Of a DNA stretch of 64,000 nucleotides, positions 8,462-17,924 are shown in pieces. Position 1 is the first letter of the stretch. Each line of letters opens with the position of its first letter. This DNA is from Stieleria magnilauensis. Lineage in GTDB: Bacteria > Planctomycetota > Planctomycetia > Pirellulales > Pirellulaceae. Position numbers and translations under genes: made by a program. The notes below the pieces were generated by a model. The model saw only the letters and a list, made by a program, of their open reading frames with translations. It did no database searches and was not told where the DNA came from. The stretch is from positions 4,934,394 to 4,998,393 of the forward strand of contig CP036432.1 of assembly GCA_007753675.1 (NCBI GenBank). Reading direction: 5' to 3'.

Positions 8462-10849
8462 TTAGGGCTGGCCATCGAGGTGGTGATGATGTGCATGGCC
8501 GGTCTCGGTGGTGGCGTCGCTGGAAAACGGCGCAGCTGTGTACGGAAGCGTTTCGAAGTCGGATCGGCCTTCGGTGATGCGGATGAACTGGCTGGCCTGC
8601 AAATCCTCAAAAACCTGCGTCTTGCCTGTCGTGGGCCAAAACACTTCCAGTCGCGTGATGCGATTGGACTGTCCCAGTCCGATGTGTTGACGCAGCGGGT
8701 TGCCACCAAAACTGCCGCCGCTGTTGACCCAACGATAGATCGAACGCTCCGTTGATCCGTCGCTGAGATCGACGCGGATGCGTGCCCCGATCGCGGCGGC
8801 GTTCGACTCGGTACCGACCAGCTTGACGACGATCCAGTGGTTGCCGAATCCAGGATTCTCGAACAACGCGTTTCCATACGCGTCGCCGGCGAACCAGCCG
8901 CCGAGTTCATGCAACACGTCCTGGTCTCCGTCGTGATCCAAATCGGCGAACGCGACTGCGTGGCCTTTCTGTAGATGCCCGAATCCGCCCGCGGTGGTCA
9001 CGTTTGCAAACGATTCGCCGGCGACGTTGCGAAACATCTGATTGGGGACCAGCGCTTCGAAGTCTGGAAATCCGGTTCCCAGGTAAAAATCCAAGTAGCC
9101 GTCATTGTCCAGGTCGCCGAAATTGGAACCCATCGGTTGTGTCACCCGTCGCAAGTTTCTCTCCGCAGCGACTTCGGTGAACCCGCCCGCCCCGTCACCT
9201 TGGTACAGGCAATCCATTTCCGTACGATGGGGAAGATCCAGAAAGTCGGCGGCGATCGGGTCAACGCTTTGTGAAAAGCTTGCGACAAAGATGTCCAACG
9301 CACCGTCGTTGTTGTAGTCCCAAAACCAAAGCGGAAAACTCACGTTCGGCCCCGCGACGCCCAGTTCCGGAGCCACGTCGACGAAACGGCCGTTTCCCAG
9401 GTTGCGAAAAAGCCGATTCGGACCGTCTAAATTGGAAACGTACAGATCGGGAAACCGATCGCCATCGTAGTCGCCCCAGCAGACGCCCTTGGTGAATCCC
9501 AGATCGGCGACGCCGGCGTCCGTGCCGATTTCAACAAAGGTCCCATCGGAACGGTTCTGAAAGAGCTGGTTCGGAAAACCTTCGTTGCCGACGTACAAGT
9601 CCAGATCGCCATCGTTGTCGTAGTCGGCCCACGAGGCGGTTTGTGTGGGGAAGTTGTTGTCGGCCAAGCCGGCGTCAAACGTGACATCGCGAAAGTGGCC
9701 GTTGCCGTCGTTGCGCAACAGCGAATTGGGGTGGCGACCGGACTCGCCCAACCAACCGCCACGCAGAACGAACAGGTCGAGGTCCCCATCGTTATCAAAG
9801 TCTGTCTGCAGCAAGTTCAACCCACCGTAGATGCCCAACAGCCCGGCCTGTTCGGTCTGGTCAGAGAAACTCCCGTCGCCATCGTGATGGTACAAACGCA
9901 GTTGCCCGGCGGGACTCCAAGACGAGACGACGAGATCCAGAAGGCCGTCGCCATCAAAATCGTCCGCGATCGCTCCGCCGGCCAGACTGAAGGTGTTTAG
10001 CCCCAGTTCCGGGGCGCGGTCCACAAAGCGAGGAAACGTTTGTTCCGATTCAAATGCGTCGGGTGGGATCAGAAACGACTCGGGAACGTCATCGGGATAA
10101 CGACCGATCGCCATGTAGGAAAGGTTCAACAACCAGCGCGAGGGCAAGTGATCCGGCCGCGTCTCAAGCACACGGTGAAAGTAGGCGATCGCCCGGAGCG
10201 TTTCTTCTTGATGGACATGAACTCCATCCTCTCGGATCGGAAAAATGCAGCTTCCCGCGGTGTGGGCATCGATGCAGTTGTCATTTTCTGCTTTTCGAAG
10301 ATGCGATACTCCAATGGAAAAGAACAGTTTGTCAAACACACTTTGCGGCACCTCGGCCTGACGGAGCAGATTGAACGCCGCTTTCTGTTGTTGGATGCCC
10401 TGGGTCGTCTGCCCCAAAAAGACATTTTTGCTGCCGATTTCAAACAGCAGCGCCCCCCGCATCGCATACGCGTCGTCCGGTTGGACGTCGAGCTGGTTCT
10501 GAAAATCGATCAGGTCGGCATCTCCGAGAAAGAAGTTTTGTGTGGGGATGTCGGCTTTGATTTTCGCCAGGGTGTCGAGCATTCGATCATGCGAGTCTTG
10601 GGAAGCCAAATCCCCGCGATCGGAACCCGGAGAATCGTCCGATCGTGGCGAGTGGCAACCCGTTGAACAGATCAGTGTGACGATCAGTGCGACGATCGGT
10701 GTGACGATTAGTGCGTCTGCAACTGCTCGAATCGCAACCCAAACCATCGGCCGGGCCGCGTCCCTGGGAGATCGGCCCACGCGAGAATTGGTGCGGAGCG
10801 GTGTGGTCGTCCGGCGCATCGTCTGTTCCGCGTTTTGCATTGCGTTCAC
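8462..10849 (-). CDS. CRTAC1-type FG-GAP/ASPIC-UnbV lipoprotein
   Basis: 795 residues. The N-terminus has a hydrophobic segment ending in LICSTGC, a lipobox-like site, so the protein is probably an exported lipoprotein. A TPR-like region follows, then about seven calcium-binding-type VCBS/FG-GAP blades such as DFDGDGLLDLVVSS, DYDNDGDLDLYVGNEG and DLDNDGYLDFYLGTG, forming a beta-propeller. The C-terminus is an ASPIC/UnbV domain (IRVDLSDGSTERSIYRWVNSGGSFG region) with a short His-rich tail (HAHHHH). The GTG start overlaps the stop of the upstream gene (GTGA), indicating translational coupling. Function is unknown; binding of glycans or proteins at the cell surface is the usual guess. Confidence 0.85.
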   Translation of the reverse strand: MNAMQNAEQTMRRTTTPLRTNSRVGRSPRDAARPMVWVAIRAVADALIVTPIVALIVTLICSTGCHSPRSDDSPGSDRGDLASQDSHDRMLDTLAKIKADIPTQNFFLGDADLIDFQNQLDVQPDDAYAMRGALLFEIGSKNVFLGQTTQGIQQQKAAFNLLRQAEVPQSVFDKLFFSIGVSHLRKAENDNCIDAHTAGSCIFPIREDGVHVHQEETLRAIAYFHRVLETRPDHLPSRWLLNLSYMAIGRYPDDVPESFLIPPDAFESEQTFPRFVDRAPELGLNTFSLAGGAIADDFDGDGLLDLVVSSWSPAGQLRLYHHDGDGSFSDQTEQAGLLGIYGGLNLLQTDFDNDGDLDLFVLRGGWLGESGRHPNSLLRNDGNGHFRDVTFDAGLADNNFPTQTASWADYDNDGDLDLYVGNEGFPNQLFQNRSDGTFVEIGTDAGVADLGFTKGVCWGDYDGDRFPDLYVSNLDGPNRLFRNLGNGRFVDVAPELGVAGPNVSFPLWFWDYNNDGALDIFVASFSQSVDPIAADFLDLPHRTEMDCLYQGDGAGGFTEVAAERNLRRVTQPMGSNFGDLDNDGYLDFYLGTGFPDFEALVPNQMFRNVAGESFANVTTAGGFGHLQKGHAVAFADLDHDGDQDVLHELGGWFAGDAYGNALFENPGFGNHWIVVKLVGTESNAAAIGARIRVDLSDGSTERSIYRWVNSGGSFGGNPLRQHIGLGQSNRITRLEVFWPTTGKTQVFEDLQASQFIRITEGRSDFETLPYTAAPFSSDATTETGHAHHHHLDGQP

Positions 10850-13800
10850 TTCTGTCCGCGAAAGAGTTTCGTTGCTGTGCCGTCGCCTTGGACGATCAAA
10901 TAGTGGGCGTTGGTTGCCAGGGTGCCGATCTGATCGACCGAGGCATCGGCCCAGACGACGTGAACGTTGGTGACTTCACCGGACGTTCCGACGCCGGCTC
11001 GCAAGATGCGTTCGTTGCTACACATGTAGCCATTGCCGGACAGGCACCACAACGATCGGTCTTGACCGTCATGAGAGAAACGAACGATCGCACCGGTCGC
11101 ATCTCGCGTGCAATCCCGACCGACCAATCGAATGGAGAGGTGACGGTTGGTGGTGGGCGTTTGGTTGATCAACAGCCGAGCCTGTTCGCGTGTGTGGGTG
11201 ATCATCACGTCGTTGCGGTGGTCGCCATTGATGTCAACGGTCCAGAGCGCGCGGCCGACGTGGGGGCGTGAAAAATAGTCTCCCCAATCATCGTCGTCGA
11301 GCAACGCAAACGTGCCGTCGGTGTGACGATGAAATACCTGGAACGGCTGCTCGTAGGCATATTCACCATCATCAAACTCACCAATATGACCGTTCGTGAC
11401 CACGATTTCGTCGCTCCCGTCATCATCCAGGTCGATCGCTTCGGTTCCAAAGCCGACCGTCGCCAAGGTCGGTTGCAGCAAGCCGACCACTCCGGTCCGG
11501 TCGCTCCAAAACCCCGGTGCGACTTGTTCGTAGTAAATGTTGTACTCATTGGCAAAACCGGTCACGTACAGGTCCAGATCGCCATCGCCGTCAAAGTCAC
11601 TGGCCGCAATTCCCATGGAAGCTTGGGGCCGGGAGGCGGCGTCGACGGCAACGCCACGGGCGACTGCGGTTTGGTCCAATCGCACGGGCGATCCATCGGA
11701 TTGCGTCGCGTCGGTTTGCGTTGCGGCTTGCGTCAACAATTCATTGGGCGACATGTCATTGGCAAAAAGAATCCCCAGCTTGTCCGGCAGCAGCATGCCC
11801 GCTAGCACCCCCATCGTTCGGCCGGGCGAGATGGGATCGGACAGCCGATCGGTTGCTTCGGAAAAACGGCCGTAAGCATCGGCCAAGTAGACTTGGTTTG
11901 CTTGGGCACGAAATCGCAGCGGATGACAGGTCCCCAGTGCGCCGGATTCGTTCGGGCAGGGTCGATCGGGGGCACCCGCGGTCGAGCAATAATTGCCGGT
12001 CACCAAGTCAGAGATGCCATCGCGGTTGATGTCCACGAACGCGGCACAGGTCGTCCACTCGGCCGTCGTTTCATCGTCGAAAAGATCATCACAATTGCTG
12101 AACGATCCGTCGCCGTTGTTTCGCAGCAGTCGATTGGCACCGAGGTTGGCGAAGAACAAATCGGGAAATCCGTCTTCGTTGAAATCGCCGACGCAACACC
12201 CCTGACCGAAGTCGGTGTAGGCGACCCCGGCCGGTATTGAGACCGGCAGCAGGCAGTCACCGTTGTTCCTGAGCAGTTGGTTCGGGTGCGAGTCGGATTG
12301 CAACATCTCTCCACCGGCCCCCATCACCACGACATCCGACCAGCCGTCAAGATCGTAGTCGATCGCGCCGCCGCCGACGCCCGTCGACCGCGTCAGAGCG
12401 CCGCGCCGACCGTCGTCTGGATCACTGCCGGCACCCATGCCGGTCAGGCCCCAGCGATCGCTTTCATCACCCAGACGAATAGAAACAGGCGGTGAAGCCG
12501 AGGGGACGCGCGCGAGTTGAGGATCCACGTCGATGTCGTCCGGCGCGGGTGTCATTGGCGTTGTCGCTGGCATCGGCAGATGTGACAGGTCGATGTCGAA
12601 CTCAGGGTTCCAGGTCGTGGACTGCCAGCGTTGATCCTGCTTCAGTCGATCAATGATCTGTGTTCGGGTACCGGCCAGATCTGCAACCGTGTCGTCGGCA
12701 AGCGTCATGGCGACCGCCGCCCAGGCTTCTGCTTCCCAATTTCTGCCAAGGCGGGATAGCGATTTGGCGATCTCGACGGCAATCCGTTGACTCTTGTGTT
12801 CGCTCCAAGTGAATGCATTGAGATGTTTGTGCATCAACAACAGGTTCTGCACACGCTGGTCGATCTGATTTAGTTGGGCGTGCGAAACCGAATCAGAAAA
12901 CTCGTCGGCCGAATTTTGAAGCATTCGCATCGATGTCGCCAATTGAGTCCACGCAACGCTGCTATTGGGATCGCGCCGTGTCGCTTCGTGAAACGCCCGC
13001 GCCGCGTGGGCGTGTTCGTCTTTGAATGCCCACCACGTGCCCAGGGCGAGCCAGTAGTCCACCTGGTCCTTACAATCCTTCGACGTGCGGGCGATCCAGG
13101 CCACCAATTCCGAATCAAGCTGTTGGGCCGCAAGGACAAACCCAAGTAGCGCTTGGGCCGGCGCAAATCCAGGATGTCGGTCAAGGATCTCGCGACAGAC
13201 GCCCCGTGACGCTTCAAACTTTCGATTGTCCTTCAGATCGATCGCTTCTCCCAACCGAACTCGCCTGTCGTTGGGATTTCGCTCGATCATCCATTGCACC
13301 GTTTGAGTTGAAAACGTGCGGCTCTCGGCATCGGTCAACGCGACCAATAATTGCAGGTCAAAGTTGCGGTTGCGGATCAGCGTTTGGTAGTGTGGCTCGA
13401 TCAACACATTGCGTTGGGCTTCTTTCAAGAAGCCGACCAATTTGACGCGTAGAGGATGATCGGATGGATTGGCTTGGACCGCATCTTGCAGCAAGTTGAT
13501 CACGTCGTAGAGACGCCCCACGTCGATCAAGGCTTGGATCGCGTGCTCAACCCGCTGCGGATCGAAGTCGCTGTGCCGAGCGGCCTGGACCATCAGATCA
13601 GCCGCTTGCGACGTGCGCCCCGTCCTTGCCGCGATCACTGCGACTTCCGTGATCATCGCTGGATCGTCCGGGGCCAAAAGCAATGCTTGCGGGGCCTGTT
13701 CCCAAGCAACGTCCCAGTTGCGGTCTGAAACCGCGCGCCGCATCATCTCGATCGGATCGGACAACTGTTCCTGATTGTTGCCGACCTCGTGTTGAACCGG

Positions 13801-13866
13801 CTGATTTAGATCGGCGCCACACCCCGAGACCCAACTCAATGCGACGAGCAGACACCAACGTTGCAT
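10846..13866 (-). CDS. TPR plus CRTAC1-type FG-GAP/ASPIC-UnbV lipoprotein
   Basis: About 1006 residues. MQRWCLLVALSWVSGCG at ATG 13866 is a good lipoprotein signal, which decided the start (ATG 13977 is a longer option). Roughly residues 40-450 are TPR-like helical repeats. They are followed by FG-GAP blades with DxDxDG-type motifs (DYDLDGWSDVVV, DFNEDGFPDLFF, DFDGDGDLDLYVTG, DLDDDGSDEIVV) and a C-terminal ASPIC/UnbV-like domain. It is a larger relative of the gene that follows it, and the two overlap by 4 bp. The pair is transcribed away from the DUF1559 gene across a 624-bp gap. Confidence 0.85.
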   Translation of the reverse strand: MQRWCLLVALSWVSGCGADLNQPVQHEVGNNQEQLSDPIEMMRRAVSDRNWDVAWEQAPQALLLAPDDPAMITEVAVIAARTGRTSQAADLMVQAARHSDFDPQRVEHAIQALIDVGRLYDVINLLQDAVQANPSDHPLRVKLVGFLKEAQRNVLIEPHYQTLIRNRNFDLQLLVALTDAESRTFSTQTVQWMIERNPNDRRVRLGEAIDLKDNRKFEASRGVCREILDRHPGFAPAQALLGFVLAAQQLDSELVAWIARTSKDCKDQVDYWLALGTWWAFKDEHAHAARAFHEATRRDPNSSVAWTQLATSMRMLQNSADEFSDSVSHAQLNQIDQRVQNLLLMHKHLNAFTWSEHKSQRIAVEIAKSLSRLGRNWEAEAWAAVAMTLADDTVADLAGTRTQIIDRLKQDQRWQSTTWNPEFDIDLSHLPMPATTPMTPAPDDIDVDPQLARVPSASPPVSIRLGDESDRWGLTGMGAGSDPDDGRRGALTRSTGVGGGAIDYDLDGWSDVVVMGAGGEMLQSDSHPNQLLRNNGDCLLPVSIPAGVAYTDFGQGCCVGDFNEDGFPDLFFANLGANRLLRNNGDGSFSNCDDLFDDETTAEWTTCAAFVDINRDGISDLVTGNYCSTAGAPDRPCPNESGALGTCHPLRFRAQANQVYLADAYGRFSEATDRLSDPISPGRTMGVLAGMLLPDKLGILFANDMSPNELLTQAATQTDATQSDGSPVRLDQTAVARGVAVDAASRPQASMGIAASDFDGDGDLDLYVTGFANEYNIYYEQVAPGFWSDRTGVVGLLQPTLATVGFGTEAIDLDDDGSDEIVVTNGHIGEFDDGEYAYEQPFQVFHRHTDGTFALLDDDDWGDYFSRPHVGRALWTVDINGDHRNDVMITHTREQARLLINQTPTTNRHLSIRLVGRDCTRDATGAIVRFSHDGQDRSLWCLSGNGYMCSNERILRAGVGTSGEVTNVHVVWADASVDQIGTLATNAHYLIVQGDGTATKLFRGQK

Positions 13867-14490
13867 CGGCGCGAGATACGTTGAACGGTCGGGCGGCAAC
13901 GTGTTGGACCCAAGTTTGCGGGCCAACTTCGCAATGACTCGGTGGCCAGAATGGAAGGGAGCTGTAGGAAGCGTCATGCCCAACGCGGCAAGTGGAGAGA
14001 TGAATCGGCGGGACGTTCAGTCTAGCTCCAATCGCATCGAAATGGGGAACGGCAGAATGATTTAAAGTCGCAGAATGATAGAGGACAGAACAATGATCTG
14101 CCCACTCGTGATGAGTGAACACAAACACCGCCACTTATGGAGAACACTACAGACCCAGAGTGTGTGCAATGTATCGTTTGGGTTCATGAAATAACAAAAG
14201 CGGCATTTTATGCGGAACATTTCGGTCGCTGACGCGGTTCATTGCTCTACATGACTGATAGCAAACCCATCGATGGGCCAGCGAATCAGTTGCCCGCCTA
14301 GAAGCAATGCGTTCGCCCACCCAACAGGCATTGAAACTTTCCCTGCTTTAGGGAAGTGGTTCGGAATTTATCTACGTTCATTGATTGGTATTCAATTCGT
14401 TGAATGCGATTGGATCTAGAACGGACCACATTGAGCGTGAGGCTATTCGTCGGCGTTATCACTTCCTTCTTTGTTTCATTGGAGCACGAA
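13867..14490. promoter_or_regulatory. divergent intergenic region of the CRTAC1/DUF1559 locus
   Basis: This 624-bp gap separates two genes pointing outward and must hold both promoters. It is more AT-rich than its surroundings, notably 14150-14230 and 14330-14410. I see no convincing regulator palindrome and cannot assign -35/-10 boxes with confidence. A good ribosome binding site (GGAG at 14481) precedes the DUF1559 start. Confidence 0.4.
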
Positions 14491-15762
14491 ATGGTCCGAA
14501 CTCGCACAGCAGGTCGCCCTGCTGGTTTTACACTCGTTGAGTTATTGGTGGTCATCGCCATCATTGGGATCTTGGTGGGGCTTCTCTTGCCCGCGGTCCA
14601 GGCTGCACGAGAGGCCGCACGACGAATGAGTTGCAGCAACAATTTTAAGCAACTCGGTTTGGCAATTCACAATTACCATTCGGCATTCAAACAACTGCCT
14701 CCGTATGGTGGAGGCACGGGCAAAGGCCATGAGACGCCGCCGGCATGGTGGCGTGCGAGCAACACGGCCAATCGCAAAAGCCTCAGCATCTGGGTCCCGT
14801 TGACGCCTTATTTTGAGCAGCAAGGCCTGTGGGATCACATCTCCAACCGAAGCATCCAGACGGTGACCGGCGCCACGCCTCCCGGCCCTCTTAACTTCTG
14901 GCCGGAGATGGGGCCGAGCCCCAAGTCTTATTCGACGAATCCGGGATACATCCCCTGGCAGTCGGAGATCCCGACGTTGCGTTGTCCGAGCGACGGAGGA
15001 ACGGGCCTGCCGGGACGTGGCCGCGTGAATTACGGTGCCTGCTTGGGCGAGGCACCGAAGAACCAGATCATGTCCCACTTTGACACCGCTCAGATGGTGC
15101 CCACGACCAATGCCGGCAATGCGAGGAACGCCAAAACACTGCACCGCGGCATGTTTGCCCCGTACTCAAAGTTCGCGTTTCGTGATGTAAAAGACGGACT
15201 GTCCAACACAATTGCGTGTGGAGAAATTGTTACCGACCAAGGCGACAAGGCGGTCAAAGGATCCATTTCGTGGGATGCGGGTGGCAATGGCGACCATCAC
15301 TTCTTCAATCCGATGCACTGTGTCGATTCCAACGAGATCGATCCGGATCGGCCTCGATTCTGGTGTGACAGCCAAAGCACGGGTAACTGCACTCCGCCGG
15401 TCAGCGTTGTGGTCAATGAAACCAATGGTCGTGGGATGAGTTGGGCCTCGGCGTTTCGGACTTCGATTCAAGCCGTCTTTACCGTGCGTCCGCCCAACAG
15501 TGAACTCTGCATCGGACAGTGGGCCGACAACCTGGGCAACTTTTCACCCAGCAGTTTTCACCAAGGTGGTTGCCACGTGTTGATGGGCGATGGTGCGGTC
15601 ACGTTCATCAGCGATTCGATCGAAGCCGGTGATCAACGGGCATCGGGAATCTGGTACGACCAGAACCAGTCCCGCCCCGGAGCGGAAAGCCCCTACGGCC
15701 TGTGGGGCGCGCTCGGCACCAAGGCTGCCAGTGAAGTGATCGACGAGCAACTGAACCAGTAA
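14491..15762 (+). CDS. DUF1559 pseudopilin-like protein
   Basis: 423 residues. The N-terminus has a type IV prepilin/type II pseudopilin signal ([19 protein letters not shown]) followed by [17 protein letters not shown] and the DUF1559 start [14 protein letters not shown]. The C-terminal [18 protein letters not shown] is the family's closing motif. A prepilin peptidase would cut after the glycine and methylate the phenylalanine. The function of this large planctomycete family is unsettled. ATG 14491 has GGAG six bases upstream; the frame is open to 14404 but the prepilin leader fits the internal ATG. The small lipoprotein gene that probably followed it is now separated by an insertion sequence. 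Confidence 0.92.
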   Translation: MVRTRTAGRPAGFTLVELLVVIAIIGILVGLLLPAVQAAREAARRMSCSNNFKQLGLAIHNYHSAFKQLPPYGGGTGKGHETPPAWWRASNTANRKSLSIWVPLTPYFEQQGLWDHISNRSIQTVTGATPPGPLNFWPEMGPSPKSYSTNPGYIPWQSEIPTLRCPSDGGTGLPGRGRVNYGACLGEAPKNQIMSHFDTAQMVPTTNAGNARNAKTLHRGMFAPYSKFAFRDVKDGLSNTIACGEIVTDQGDKAVKGSISWDAGGNGDHHFFNPMHCVDSNEIDPDRPRFWCDSQSTGNCTPPVSVVVNETNGRGMSWASAFRTSIQAVFTVRPPNSELCIGQWADNLGNFSPSSFHQGGCHVLMGDGAVTFISDSIEAGDQRASGIWYDQNQSRPGAESPYGLWGALGTKAASEVIDEQLNQ

Positions 15763-15987
15763 ATCCTGAATCAGTACGCTTTATTGCAACGTCTGATTGT
15801 GAACATCGCGTCTCGTCCTCTTGAATAGGGGACGAGGCCGACAACGTCCTCGCGTGACAGTGATGTGGGCTTCCGGTCTGTCGTTGCATCGACAGGCTGG
15901 AATCCTATCCCGCTTCTGCCACCGCTGATCATTAGCAATCCGCGGTTTTCTCGAATATCAATTGTTTATTGTTTTATCTCCTTTGTT

Positions 15988-15993
15988 CTATAA
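15988..15993. repeat. target-site duplication, left copy (CTATAA)
   Basis: CTATAA directly precedes the left terminal repeat of the insertion sequence and is repeated exactly at 17604-17609, directly after the right terminal repeat. This is what a staggered 6-bp cut at the target would leave. Confidence 0.8.
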
Positions 15994-17603
15994 ACTGCAC
16001 TTTAGGTGATTGACTGTAGCGTCGTCGATCGTCACGCCGCAAACGCGAGCAAGCGTTCGAATCGGTCGCGAATTTTTGTTTCGTCAGGAGCCAGATGCAG
16101 ATCGTTCAAAAATTCAGAACGCAGCATTTCACGGGTGATTCGGCGACGGCGATCTGTGTGTGAGGGACGACGCGATGGATTGTCCCACGGTCGGTCACTG
16201 CGATCAACCAGCTGTTCGGCCGACAGGTCCCAACACTCCAATTCAACCAGGCTGTACATCCACCCGCACAAGTTCCAGCAGGCAATGCTAGACCAAACGT
16301 TTCGGACCTGCTGCTCGCCGGCACCCCAAATCTCCTTCACGTCGTGAAAGTGCTCTTCGATCGACCAACGGTCAGAGACCGTTTGCAAGATTGCCTCCAC
16401 GCTCATCGTCGGATCGGTGCTGATGTACGCTGCCCAATTCCCACTGGCATGCTCCAACAAAACGACTCGAACCTGACCGCCCACGACCTTGCTGGTCGCG
16501 ACGAACGTTTTGTAACGTCCCTCCGTCTGTACGCCTCGACAACAGTAGGTAATCGCTTTCCAGCCATCTCGGCGTCCAGCTCGCTTGGCCAAGCTGATTC
16601 GATTCTTGCCATACTTGCGAGGCCTACCGCGCTGCCCCGGTTTGTTCGCCGGCAGATCGAACAGCTTCGCATCGCGACGAAGCCGTGTGACTACTGTGGC
16701 ACCTTCAGCGATCAACGGGCGCACAAGGTCCCTGGCCGCATACGCGCCATCGAACACAACAATGAATCTCGCTTTGCTGCCGAGCGCACGAAGCGTGCCA
16801 AAGACTTGCCGAAGCAACTCCATGGCGAGTTGGTGTTTGGTACGAAAGTCCCAGTCATATCGTTGTTTCAGCTTGTTGATGTCAACCTGCCGAACGTACA
16901 GTCGCGAGAGCAACGGCAACGCCATGACTCCGAACAGCGGATGGCTCAGGACCATTGCCAAGCAAACCCAGTTATGACCATAAAGCCAATCTCCGTCGCC
17001 AGGGCCGGGTGTCGGATTGTGGTGAATGTTAGCCGCTTCAACGTACGGCCCAAATCGCTTGGTGGGCGAATCATCGATGGCAAACGTCCAGTGACCGTTC
17101 TCGCCGGGATCGAACTTCTTGAAGATGAACATAACCAACGGCAGCATCAACGAGACAGTGTTTCTCCCGATCGATTGAAGCATCTCGTAGAACCGGTCCC
17201 AATCATCGTTAACGCCGCCGCAGCGAAACCAACTGGCGGCAGTGCGGCGACCACCGGCGAGCATCGCCCCGGCGATAACGATCGGCAACCGAAAGCCGAT
17301 TCGTTTGTCAAGCAAGTCACTCATCGAAGCGACCAAAGTTGCGATCGTCCCGCTGAGCGGAATGCTTGCCGTTTTGGTTCGTCTGCGACTCGGATTCGGT
17401 GTGTCAAGCCTTCGCCGCTTGTCGTGCTGGGAAGGCGTGGATTTGCGAGAATGTTGAGCTTGCGGTGGTCTGCCGGAGCGTTTACGCTTAGCCATCCTTG
17501 GCCCTTTGAGATGTGGATTGGTGTGGTAACCTCCATTTTCTCTGAGGGCCTTTTTCGTGGCAATATCAATCGGTCTGCGATAACTTTTCGCCTAAAGTGC
17601 AGT
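15994..17603. mobile_element. IS701-like insertion sequence, complete, 1610 bp
   Basis: The element is bounded by inverted repeats starting ACTGCACTTTAGG, identical over 13 bp at both ends and then continuing with one mismatch (T/C) and GA. It is flanked by a direct CTATAA duplication and holds one transposase gene. Intact ends and an intact reading frame suggest recent insertion. It landed between the DUF1559 gene and a small lipoprotein gene, 10 bp before the latter's ATG, leaving that gene's AAAGG binding site just outside the element. Confidence 0.85.
16032..17495 (-). CDS. IS701-family DDE transposase
   Basis: 487 residues filling the insertion sequence. The N-terminus is very basic (MAKRKRSGRPPQ). 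Likely catalytic acids are the Asp of FAIDDSPTKRFGPYVEAAN, the Asp of FIVVFDGAYAARDL and the Glu of WSIEEHFHDVKEIWGAGEQQ, in the order and spacing of DDE_5/IS701-type enzymes. It cuts and rejoins the element's ends. No frameshift or stop is present, so it should be functional. The IS701 placement is from motif memory; the neighbouring IS4-like groups are the main alternative. Confidence 0.88.
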   Translation of the reverse strand: MAKRKRSGRPPQAQHSRKSTPSQHDKRRRLDTPNPSRRRTKTASIPLSGTIATLVASMSDLLDKRIGFRLPIVIAGAMLAGGRRTAASWFRCGGVNDDWDRFYEMLQSIGRNTVSLMLPLVMFIFKKFDPGENGHWTFAIDDSPTKRFGPYVEAANIHHNPTPGPGDGDWLYGHNWVCLAMVLSHPLFGVMALPLLSRLYVRQVDINKLKQRYDWDFRTKHQLAMELLRQVFGTLRALGSKARFIVVFDGAYAARDLVRPLIAEGATVVTRLRRDAKLFDLPANKPGQRGRPRKYGKNRISLAKRAGRRDGWKAITYCCRGVQTEGRYKTFVATSKVVGGQVRVVLLEHASGNWAAYISTDPTMSVEAILQTVSDRWSIEEHFHDVKEIWGAGEQQVRNVWSSIACWNLCGWMYSLVELECWDLSAEQLVDRSDRPWDNPSRRPSHTDRRRRITREMLRSEFLNDLHLAPDETKIRDRFERLLAFAA

Positions 17604-17609
17604 CTATAA
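17604..17609. repeat. target-site duplication, right copy (CTATAA)
   Basis: Exact copy of the hexamer at 15988-15993, immediately right of the insertion sequence. Joining the flanks restores ..TTGTTCTATAAAGGTTC.. before the lipoprotein ATG. Confidence 0.8.
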
Positions 17610-17619
17610 AGGTTCTTTG

Positions 17620-17799
17620 ATGAGAAAGTATTTCTTTACATTGATTTGCATCTCCTGCTTGATTCCCGCTGTCGGCTGCGGAGGCTCCGGAGACACGGCG
17701 ATTGTCGGACCGCCCGAGACAGAAGCGACCAGCGATGTTCCGGTTGAAGGCATGAGCGAGGAAGAGTACGCCAAAGCGATGCAACAGTCGGCGAGTTAA
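17620..17799 (+). CDS. small lipoprotein (59 aa)
   Basis: 59 residues with a lipoprotein signal (MRKYFFTLICISCLIPAVGC) and a short acidic tail ending EEYAKAMQQSAS. Genes for such tiny lipoproteins often follow DUF1559 genes in planctomycetes, which fits the arrangement here before the insertion. AAAGG at 17608-17612 serves as binding site, so translation may survive the insertion even if transcription from the DUF1559 promoter does not. Function unknown. Confidence 0.75.
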   Translation: MRKYFFTLICISCLIPAVGCGGSGDTAIVGPPETEATSDVPVEGMSEEEYAKAMQQSAS

Positions 17800-17924
17800 T
17801 CGCTGCCACTGATTGTCTCGCATCACCCCTACCCGCTATCGTTGCCGGATTGCCTTGGTCAAACGGCCCGGGCAATCCGGGCAACGGGGTTGTCATTGGA
17901 CCGCCCGTCTCGTTTTCGTTGCCA

